Below, piece after piece: positions 1 through 5,559 of a DNA stretch of 7,779 nucleotides. The stretch lies in contig CALMWO010000258.1 in NCBI GenBank assembly GCA_937873805.1, positions 1 to 7,779 on the forward strand. The letters are read 5' to 3'. The stretch is from an uncultured Hyphomonadaceae bacterium (GTDB lineage Bacteria > Pseudomonadota > Alphaproteobacteria > Caulobacterales > Hyphomonadaceae). A model generated the notes under the pieces. The model was not told the origin of the DNA. It ran no database searches and saw nothing but the letters and a program-made list of their open reading frames with translations. The translations under genes were made by a program, and so were the position numbers. Numbering within the stretch: the stretch's first letter is position 1; each line of letters starts with the position of its first letter.

Positions 1-250
1 CTTGTCCAGCATCGAGCGATCGTGCGTGTGCCTAGCCGGTGGGTTAGGGCCATGTTCTCGCCGACGGCGATGTAGCGACGCCGCTTGTGCGCCCTGTTCA
101 CGATATAGTGGCGACCTTGCTCGCTTACCGCCGGACACACAGGATGGCCGGGCTTGAGGGCGCGCGCCCTGTCTCGACACCAGAGGATCGGGATCGGCTC
201 AATAGCCGAGCGGGCTGCAGCGGAAACATCGCAACCGACGGGGAGGGACC
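1..250. other. Non-coding leader upstream of soxC
   Basis: I see no convincing gene here. Frames that stay open give low-complexity Arg/Cys/Ala-rich translations with no recognisable motif. On the plus strand a TATAGT hexamer at 104-109 resembles a -10 box, but no good -35 lies 16-18 bp upstream. A small hairpin, TCGGCT-caat-AGCCGA, lies at 194-209, about 40 nt before the soxC start. The left edge could hold the end of a neighbouring gene, but nothing supports one. Confidence 0.5.
157..170. repeat. Perfect 14-bp palindrome in the soxC leader
   Basis: AGGGCGCGCGCCCT is fully self-complementary and lies about 80 bp upstream of the soxC start, downstream of the possible -10 box at 104-109. A regulator dimer could bind such a site, or it could be a chance product of high GC content. 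The symmetry is seen directly; any operator role is inference. Confidence 0.3.
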
Positions 251-1537
251 ATGAGTGGGAGCAAAACGGATCCGGCAGCGGAATCCGAGCACGTGGCTGG
301 CAACGGTTTGCTCCATCGCAGGTTGTTCCTGACGCGCGGATTGACGTTGGCTGGCGCCTTCGGCGTTGCCGGCCAGGCCAGCGCGCAACCCGCGCCACAG
401 CCTGCACATCCGGAATGGATGAAGCGTCAGGGCGGCGGGCTGAGTGGCTACGGACAGCCCTCGAAGTTTGAAGAGGGCGTGAAGCGGATTGCTGGACAGC
501 CCAATCCGATTTTCCCGAGCGTGGGTTCAACCCGAACGCCGCTTGAAAAGCTGAATGGGATGATCACGCCCAACGGGCTGCACTTTGAGCGGCATCACTC
601 CAGCGTGCCTGCGATCGATCCTGCCGCTCATCGCCTCATGATCCATGGTCTGGTGCGCGCGCCGCTGGCCTGGGACATGTCGGCGTTGATGCGCTACCCG
701 ATGACATCGGTGATCCGTTTCATCGAATGCTCGGGCAATAGCGGCGCTGCCAAGCGGTCCGTTCCGCAGACGAGCGTTGGTCAGATACATGGCCTGGTGT
801 CTTGCTCTGAGTGGACAGGAATCAAGCTGTCACACCTGCTGGATGAAACGGGTCTGTTGGACGGCGCTTCGTGGATCATTGCCGAAGGCGCGGAGGCGGC
901 CTCCATGGTGCGCTCGATCCCGCTTGAGACGGCCCTCGATGATGTCATCGTCGCGCTCTACCAGAATGGCGAACGGATCCGGCCGGAGCAGGGCTATCCG
1001 ATGCGTCTGCTCGTTCCCGGATGCGAAGGCAGCGTCAACGTGAAATGGGTCCATCGGATCAAGGTTGTCAGCGCGCCGGGGGACTCGCGCGACGAGACCG
1101 GGCAATACACGGACCTGTTGCCGAGCGGGCGTGCGCTTCAATACACGCTGCTGATGGATGTAAAATCCGTCATCACTCATCCTTCGGTGGGCATGAAGCT
1201 CTCCCAATCTGGCTTGTACGAAGTTTCGGGCCTGGCATGGAGCGGACATGGCGCCATCCGTCGTGTCGAGGTGACAGCGGATGGAGGAAAGAGCTGGGCC
1301 GATGCTGAGCTGGCCGGCCCTGTCTTGCCCAAGTGCCTGACACGTTTCCGCATTCCATGGGCCTGGACGGGAGGACCAGCCACACTGGCAAGTCGCGCGA
1401 CAGACGATCGGGGGAATGTGCAGCCGACGCACGAGGTTGCGATCGCGCGTTATGGAGAAGCCGGCGCGTACCATTACAACGGCATCCAGCCCTGGGCGGT
1501 TTCGCAGGCAGGGGAGGTCGCCAATGTCCGCCTTTAG
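251..1537 (+). CDS. soxC: SoxC, molybdopterin subunit of sulfur/sulfite dehydrogenase
   Basis: This is the catalytic molybdenum subunit of the periplasmic SoxCD sulfane/sulfite dehydrogenase, which oxidises sulfur held on the SoxYZ carrier (or sulfite-like substrates) and passes electrons to the SoxD haem. Residues 22-46 form a Tat signal: twin Arg at 23-24 in HRRLFLTRG, a short hydrophobic stretch, then an ASA-Q cleavage site near 45. The oxidoreductase molybdopterin domain spans about 85-280. It has the family segment around HFERHH (111-116) and FIECSGNS (157-164), where Cys160 is the expected Mo ligand. The SEW and PGCEG/VKW segments (186-188, 256-266) are also typical. A Mo-co dimerisation domain follows at about 300-405, starting near KSVITHPS. 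The length (428 aa) is normal. The ATG at 251 is preceded by GGGAGG at 241-246 and leaves the Tat signal complete. The 3' end overlaps soxD by 14 bp. SorA-like sulfite dehydrogenases are the main alternative, but the SoxD partner favours SoxC. Confidence 0.93.
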   Translation: MSGSKTDPAAESEHVAGNGLLHRRLFLTRGLTLAGAFGVAGQASAQPAPQPAHPEWMKRQGGGLSGYGQPSKFEEGVKRIAGQPNPIFPSVGSTRTPLEKLNGMITPNGLHFERHHSSVPAIDPAAHRLMIHGLVRAPLAWDMSALMRYPMTSVIRFIECSGNSGAAKRSVPQTSVGQIHGLVSCSEWTGIKLSHLLDETGLLDGASWIIAEGAEAASMVRSIPLETALDDVIVALYQNGERIRPEQGYPMRLLVPGCEGSVNVKWVHRIKVVSAPGDSRDETGQYTDLLPSGRALQYTLLMDVKSVITHPSVGMKLSQSGLYEVSGLAWSGHGAIRRVEVTADGGKSWADAELAGPVLPKCLTRFRIPWAWTGGPATLASRATDDRGNVQPTHEVAIARYGEAGAYHYNGIQPWAVSQAGEVANVRL

Positions 1538-2072
1538 ATTTGCATTGGCTGTTGGGCTGCTGCTGGCGAGTGGCTGCGCGACAGAGACGAAGCCTGACAC
1601 GCGTCCAACCCCAAAGCTGGGTCAGACCATGACTGAAGCGGAGCTGGCTTTCTGGGATTCGTCCATTCTGGTGGACGGGTCGAATCTTCCAGCAGGATCT
1701 GGATCAAGCGCTCAAGGCCTGGTTGTCTACGCGCAGAAATGCGCGGCCTGTCATGGCGTGACAGGCGCCGAGACGGACACCCGGCTCACGCCATTGGTCG
1801 GAGGTATAGGCTCGCTTGCAACTGCGCAGCCCGTCAGGACGCTCGGCAGTTACTGGCCCCATGCAACGATCATTTTCGATTATATTAGACGGGCCATGCC
1901 GTATAACGCACCCAAGTCGCTGTCGAACGATGAAGCCTATGCGCTCACCGCATACCTGCTTCGCGCGAACGGGATCATCGAGGAGACGTTTGTTCTCGAC
2001 CGCACCACCTTGCCGATGGTCAAGATGCCTAACCGGGACGGCTTCGTGAGGTCGGCCGAAAGCGCGAAGTGA
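1524..2072 (+). CDS. soxD: SoxD-type cytochrome c, single-haem lipoprotein
   Basis: This is the haem subunit of the SoxCD dehydrogenase, taking electrons from the SoxC molybdenum centre and passing them to the respiratory chain. The start at 1524 is preferred over upstream in-frame starts because GGGGAGG (1511-1517) precedes it and it gives a clean lipoprotein signal: hydrophobic residues 5-14, then ASGC with Cys18 as the lipidation site. The SoxD entry region (WDSSILVDGSNLPAGSGS, 44-61) is followed by haem site CAACH at 73-77. FDYIRRAMPYNAP (118-130) supplies Met125 as the likely sixth iron ligand, and the C-terminus has the family KMPNRDGFV (167-175). The 182-aa product has only one CXXCH, while the Paracoccus-type SoxD has two haem domains, so this is the short form. 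It overlaps soxC by 14 bp, consistent with translational coupling. It uses rare ATA (codon 95) and AGA (codon 122). Confidence is high for the family, and moderate for lipidation because position -3 is Ala rather than Leu. Confidence 0.9.
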   Translation: MSAFRFALAVGLLLASGCATETKPDTRPTPKLGQTMTEAELAFWDSSILVDGSNLPAGSGSSAQGLVVYAQKCAACHGVTGAETDTRLTPLVGGIGSLATAQPVRTLGSYWPHATIIFDYIRRAMPYNAPKSLSNDEAYALTAYLLRANGIIEETFVLDRTTLPMVKMPNRDGFVRSAESAK

Positions 2073-2086
2073 TGGCGCTCAAGAAT

Positions 2087-2119
2087 AAGCGGGCGGACCA
2101 AGGTTGGCCCGCCCGCTTT
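2087..2119. terminator. Bidirectional hairpin terminator between convergent genes
   Basis: Arms AAGCGGGCGG (2087-2096) and CCGCCCGCTT (2109-2118) pair perfectly over 10 bp. One A/C mismatch (2097/2108) and two more C-G pairs follow, closing a small AAGGTT loop. The plus strand leaves through TTT, and the minus strand through TTATTCTT, so it can stop soxCD and the opposing gene ending at 2143. The T-runs are short, but the stem is very stable. Confidence 0.8.
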
Positions 2120-2142
2120 CCGTTCGGAGAGTATGTTGTCGA

Positions 2143-3249
2143 CTATTGCCGTGCGGGTTTGCGCTGGCCTTTCCCTCTCGTGGAATCTTCAACGCGCGAT
2201 CCGGCCAGAATGCCCGGCATGGCGTAGTTCCCCTCATGACAGGCGTATTCGTAAAGGTCGCCGTCCAGCGCTCCGAATTCGTATTCGCCGATCCACGGCT
2301 TGTCCCAGATCGTGGGGTCTTCGATGGTGAACGAATAGGCCAGCCGGTTGTCGGTGGTGCGGCTCAAGCGCTCGGTGATCTTGAGGTTTTCCCACGATCC
2401 GAAGAAGGCCTGGGCCTTTGGAATGTTGGTCGTCTCGATGACCAGCGCATCGCCGTCATACCAGCCGACCGAGTCGCCGAAGTAGGGGCGGATATTGGAA
2501 GGCAGATGCTTGCGATCGTTCAGACGGATGATGCGGGTGTCATGCACCATCTCGACCTCGATCGCGACATGGTCGGGGGCCTGCACGATTCTTGTGTGAT
2601 TGTTGTAGGCGCCGTTCGGAAACATCGGGGCCCCTCCATTGCGCCCGAACGTGATGCAGCGCTCGGCAAGGCTGCGGTTCTCGGGGTTCTCGGTATACTG
2701 ATCGACATCCGGGCTGCCGAGAACGTTGCCATCCTCGCTGACGTTGAAGCCGATGCGAAGTGTAGTTGCCTCTCGCACCCGCTTGATTTCAGCGAGCCCT
2801 GTTTCGGTAATCGGCGACCCAGCCTTCGGCAGCGGAGGCAAACCGTCGGGCGTCCGAATGAGCGAATTGCGCGGTTCGCCGCGAACGCGCATGAGCGAGA
2901 GGCCGGGATCGAGCCACGCCCTGTTGTAGGCGCCGATATCGACGCCGGGTCCGCCCGGTGGGGGGCCTGAGTTCGGGTCGGTGCGTTGGTCGCCCGCTTC
3001 GGCGCGGCGTAAAGCCGTTCCTTCGATCTCCGCCACCTCTTTGGGCGTATAGACGCCGCGGTCGCCGAATTCAGGCAAACGCGTCTGCGGCGTGATCGTG
3101 GCGCTTACCCAGTTACCTTCAAGGTTGGGTTGGCCCAGGCTGTTGCGAACGGGAACTGGCGCGGACTGCGGCGCCTGCGCACTGACGGCGGGCGCATAGC
3201 TCAACGCAGAAGCCAGAAGCGCAAAGCCGGAAATCACATAGCGGTTCAT
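2143..3249 (-). CDS. Exported protein of unknown function, 368 aa
   Basis: I do not recognise a named family member with a known role. Residues 1-24 are a Sec signal peptide (hydrophobic 6-18, AVSA cleavage site). The mature protein opens with a PNLEGNW segment (41-47), similar to the strand that starts many beta-barrel or lipocalin-like export proteins. A Pro/Gly-rich linker follows at about 88-103. The C-terminal half has segments I associate with a widespread uncharacterised family in alphaproteobacteria and acidobacteria: GWYDGDALVIETTN (262-275), a TERL segment (292-295) and YEYACHEGNYAM (333-344). The only two cysteines are Cys198 and Cys337, so a periplasmic disulfide is possible. The tail (350-368) is basic. 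The ATG at 3249 has GGGAGGAA just upstream. The gene is monocistronic, convergent with soxCD and preceded by a candidate promoter at 3334-3362. There is no sign of truncation. A function should not be assigned from this sequence. Confidence 0.85.
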   Translation of the reverse strand: MNRYVISGFALLASALSYAPAVSAQAPQSAPVPVRNSLGQPNLEGNWVSATITPQTRLPEFGDRGVYTPKEVAEIEGTALRRAEAGDQRTDPNSGPPPGGPGVDIGAYNRAWLDPGLSLMRVRGEPRNSLIRTPDGLPPLPKAGSPITETGLAEIKRVREATTLRIGFNVSEDGNVLGSPDVDQYTENPENRSLAERCITFGRNGGAPMFPNGAYNNHTRIVQAPDHVAIEVEMVHDTRIIRLNDRKHLPSNIRPYFGDSVGWYDGDALVIETTNIPKAQAFFGSWENLKITERLSRTTDNRLAYSFTIEDPTIWDKPWIGEYEFGALDGDLYEYACHEGNYAMPGILAGSRVEDSTRGKGQRKPARQ

Positions 3250-3333
3250 CTCTTCCTCCCAGAGTCCCCGGTGTTTTCTTTCCGCTCCGTGTGGAACGAC
3301 AGGCAGTGAGTCCGGGAAGCCCCTGCGCCGAAA

Positions 3334-3362
3334 ATGCTAGCTTTCGCGGGGAAGCGCATCAA
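3334..3362 (-). promoter_or_regulatory. Candidate sigma-70 promoter for the minus-strand exported protein
   Basis: Read on the minus strand, TTGATG (3362-3357) and TAGCAT (3339-3334) are separated by exactly 17 bp. Each matches the sigma-70 consensus at four or more of six positions. Transcription would start near 3327, giving a leader of about 78 nt before the ATG at 3249. The -35 hexamer touches the first unit of the motif cluster at 3362-3447. The hexamers and spacing are seen; promoter function is inferred. Confidence 0.45.
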
Positions 3363-3447
3363 TGTGCTGGAGGGCGGCGTCCAACACATGTCCGTAGGGT
3401 GAGGCGGGGAACCCAACACATGTCCGTTACGTGCGCCAATGTGTCGG
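3362..3447. repeat. Four-unit repeat cluster (CCAACACAT motif), two units in each orientation
   Basis: CCAACACATGTCCGT occurs exactly twice, at 3381-3395 and 3413-3427, 32 bp apart (about three helical turns). An inverted copy with one mismatch, ATGTGCTGG, lies at 3362-3370, and another, ATGTGTCGG, at 3439-3447. The order is therefore inverted, direct, direct, inverted, so 3362-3389 and 3413-3447 can each fold into an imperfect hairpin. The cluster starts at the -35 box of the minus-strand promoter. It could be a set of operator sites or a fragment of a dispersed intergenic repeat; the AGGGTG and GTCGGGTTACGC pieces resemble such elements in other proteobacteria, which I recall only loosely. 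Confidence 0.55.
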
Positions 3448-3579
3448 GTTACGCTGCTGTTGGTGGCGGGCCAAAATCTTCCTGCTCCGGCCTGCGCTCC
3501 AGCCGCCCGACCCAGCGGAAAGCAGCGCAACCGGGTGCTTTGATTACGATGTCGGGCTCATCCAACGTCGCCGTGAAGT

Positions 3580-5442
3580 GTGAGTGCATCCTTGACCGAA
3601 GCTTCTGTTCGCCAGCCCATTCTTGATGTTCGCGATCTGTCCGTGTCGTTCGAGACGCAGGATGGGCGTGTCGAGGCGGTGAAGAAGCTGTCGTTCGATG
3701 TGGCGCGGGGTGAATGTCTTGGCCTCGTCGGCGAGAGCGGGTCGGGCAAGAGCCAGACCGTGCTGGCGGCGATGGGGCTGACGGCTGCCAACGGCATCGT
3801 CGAAGGCTCGATCAGGTTCGATGGCGTCGAGATGACGGGTCTCGACCGCAAGCAGCTCAATGACATTCGCGGCGCGCGGATGGCGATGATCTTCCAGGAT
3901 CCGCTTACCTCGCTGACATCGCACATGACGGTCGGCGCGCAGATGGCCGAGGTGCTTGCGCGCCACAAGAAGATGAAGGGCGCCGAAGCCGAGAAGCGGA
4001 TTGTCGAATGGCTGGAGCGCGTGCGCATTCCAGAAGCGAGACGGCGGCTGCATCAGTTTCCGCATGAGCTTTCCGGCGGCATGCGTCAGCGCGTGATGAT
4101 CGCGTCGGCCATGCTGTGCGAGCCGCAGGTGCTGCTGGCCGATGAGCCCACGACAGCGCTTGATGTGACCGTACAGGCGCAGGTGCTCGACCTGATGGAT
4201 GAGTTGAAGCGCGAGACGGGTGCGGGATTGGTTCTGATCACGCACGACATGGGCGTCATCGCGCGGATGGCGGATCGCGTCGTGGTGATGCGCCATGGTG
4301 ATGCGGTGGAGCGCGGGCAGGTCGATCAGGTGTTCGTGGCGCCGGCGCACGCCTATACGCGCATGCTGCTTGATGCGATGCCGCGGATGGATCGCACGGA
4401 CCGTGGATCGCGTCCGTCGATCGGGGCGGCGCCGCCGAAAGACGTCGCGCCGATCCTCGAGGTGGATGATCTGCATGTGACGTTCCCGGTCAGCGTGCCG
4501 GGTGGATTGTTCGGTAAGCGTGTGCCGCTGCGGGCGGTGGACGGCGTGAGCCTTTCGCTTCGCCCGGGCGAAACCGTGGGCGTCGTCGGTGAAAGCGGCT
4601 GTGGGAAGTCGACGCTGGCGCGTGGCGTACTGAAACTGCTCGACCCGTCGGCCGGGTCGGTGGCGTGGCTTGGGCGGAACATTGCGCAGGCATCGCGCAA
4701 GGAGATGCAACCCCTGCGGCAGGAACTGCAGATCGTGTTCCAGGATCCGCTGGCCAGCCTCGATCCGCGCATGACGATTGGCCAGTCGATTGCTGAGCCG
4801 CTGACGGTGTTCAGGCCGCAGGTGGATGCCAAGGGCAGGGAAGAGGCTGCGCGCGAGATCATGCAGCGTATGGATCTCGATCCGAACCTCGTGAACCGTT
4901 ATCCGCACGAATTGTCCGGCGGGCAGAACCAGCGCGTTGGTATCGCGCGGGCGATGATCCTGCGGCCGAAGCTGGTGGTGTGCGACGAGGCGGTGTCAGC
5001 GCTCGATGTGTCGGTTCAGGCCCAGATTCTCGACTTGCTGATCGATCTGCAGAAGGAATTCGGGCTGGCGATGATGTTCATCAGCCACGACCTCTCTGTC
5101 GTGCGGGAAATCTGCCACCGGGTGATGGTGCTCTATCTGGGGCGGGTGGTGGAAACCGCCTCGCGGGAAGTGTTGTTCTCGAACCCGCAGCACCCCTACA
5201 CGCGGGCGCTTCTCTCGGCGGTGCCATCTCCTGACCCAGTCCGCGAGCGAAATCGGTCGAGGGTGAAGCTGCACGGCGACCTGCCGTCGCCGCTCGACCC
5301 AAAGGCAAGTCTTCGCTTCATGAAGTCGAAACTGACGGAAGCTGCGCCCTTTTACAGGCCCGCTCTGATCGAAGTTGCCCCCGGCCACTGGGTAGCTGAG
5401 CATGATCCGGCTGAAGGAGTTGCCGGGCTTTATGCGGCCTGA
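3580..5442 (+). CDS. Fused double-ATPase ABC transporter protein, dipeptide/microcin-C (GsiA/YejF) type
   Basis: This cytoplasmic protein carries both ATP-binding domains of a peptide-type ABC importer in one chain and would drive a pair of inner-membrane permeases. Domain 1 (about 13-265) has Walker A GESGSGKS (51-58), Q-loop Gln106, signature LSGGM (164-168), Walker B with Glu189 and switch His222. Domain 2 (about 291-550) has Walker A GESGCGKS (337-344), Gln388, LSGGQ (445-449), Walker B with Glu470 and His503. Both sites therefore look catalytic. The 620-aa length matches GsiA/YejF. The C-terminal oligopeptide-type tail (about 566-610) keeps GDLPSPL and PGHWVAEHDP but lacks the cysteines usual there (SLRFMKSK at 577-584). 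Start choice is uncertain: GTG at 3580 follows an in-frame TGA (3574-3576) by one codon and has no clear ribosome site, and TTG at 3592 is possible. No permease or binding-protein gene is adjacent, so the substrate is unknown. Confidence 0.9.
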   Translation: MSASLTEASVRQPILDVRDLSVSFETQDGRVEAVKKLSFDVARGECLGLVGESGSGKSQTVLAAMGLTAANGIVEGSIRFDGVEMTGLDRKQLNDIRGARMAMIFQDPLTSLTSHMTVGAQMAEVLARHKKMKGAEAEKRIVEWLERVRIPEARRRLHQFPHELSGGMRQRVMIASAMLCEPQVLLADEPTTALDVTVQAQVLDLMDELKRETGAGLVLITHDMGVIARMADRVVVMRHGDAVERGQVDQVFVAPAHAYTRMLLDAMPRMDRTDRGSRPSIGAAPPKDVAPILEVDDLHVTFPVSVPGGLFGKRVPLRAVDGVSLSLRPGETVGVVGESGCGKSTLARGVLKLLDPSAGSVAWLGRNIAQASRKEMQPLRQELQIVFQDPLASLDPRMTIGQSIAEPLTVFRPQVDAKGREEAAREIMQRMDLDPNLVNRYPHELSGGQNQRVGIARAMILRPKLVVCDEAVSALDVSVQAQILDLLIDLQKEFGLAMMFISHDLSVVREICHRVMVLYLGRVVETASREVLFSNPQHPYTRALLSAVPSPDPVRERNRSRVKLHGDLPSPLDPKASLRFMKSKLTEAAPFYRPALIEVAPGHWVAEHDPAEGVAGLYAA

Positions 5443-5559
5443 TGATACCGCACTTTAACACAACTGGGTGACACAGGTTCGCTGAAGCTTGACGCTGTCA
5501 GGCAACAGAGTCATGACTTAACATCTGATACGAAGCCCGACGCTGGAGGAAACCGCGCG
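5443..5559 (+). promoter_or_regulatory. Intergenic region, likely promoter of the redoxin/cytochrome/copper gene
   Basis: This 117-bp gap is AT-richer than its surroundings. TTGACG at 5489-5494 is a good -35 match, but the hexamer 17 bp downstream (CATGAC, 5512-5517) is a poor -10. No terminator hairpin follows the ABC gene, so read-through from it is possible. A strong ribosome site, GGAGGA (5545-5550), lies nine bases before the ATG at 5560. Confidence 0.25.

Larger units (their letters stand above)
3250..3579. other. Divergent intergenic region
   Basis: This 330-bp gap separates the minus-strand exported protein from the ABC gene. Apart from the promoter at 3334-3362 and the repeat cluster at 3362-3447, I see no gene in it. 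Short open frames on both strands give compositions unlike proteins. The stretch 3448-3579, just before the ABC gene, has no good sigma-70 pair; TACGAT at 3545-3550 is the only -10-like hexamer I noticed. Confidence 0.5.

Noticed and set aside
830..1600. A 256-codon minus-strand open frame opposite soxC/soxD
   Set aside because: The opposite strand contains the complete SoxC with its Mo-binding Cys motif; this frame shows nothing protein-like.
2104..2970. A 288-codon plus-strand open frame opposite the exported protein
   Set aside because: It has no recognisable motifs and begins within the terminator region. The minus-strand reading has a signal peptide, ribosome site and promoter.
3362..3447. 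CRISPR array
   Set aside because: There are only two exact 15-bp copies with inverted near-copies around them. Repeats are too short and there is no regular spacer series.
3246..3530. A 94-codon minus-strand open frame whose TGA overlaps the ATG of the exported protein in an ATGA arrangement
   Set aside because: The overlap looks like coupling, but the translation is low-complexity, runs through the repeat cluster and promoter, and resembles no protein.
3544..4908. A 454-codon minus-strand open frame opposite the ABC gene
   Set aside because: The translation is extremely His/Arg-rich, typical of antisense to a GC-rich gene, and the plus strand encodes intact ABC motifs.
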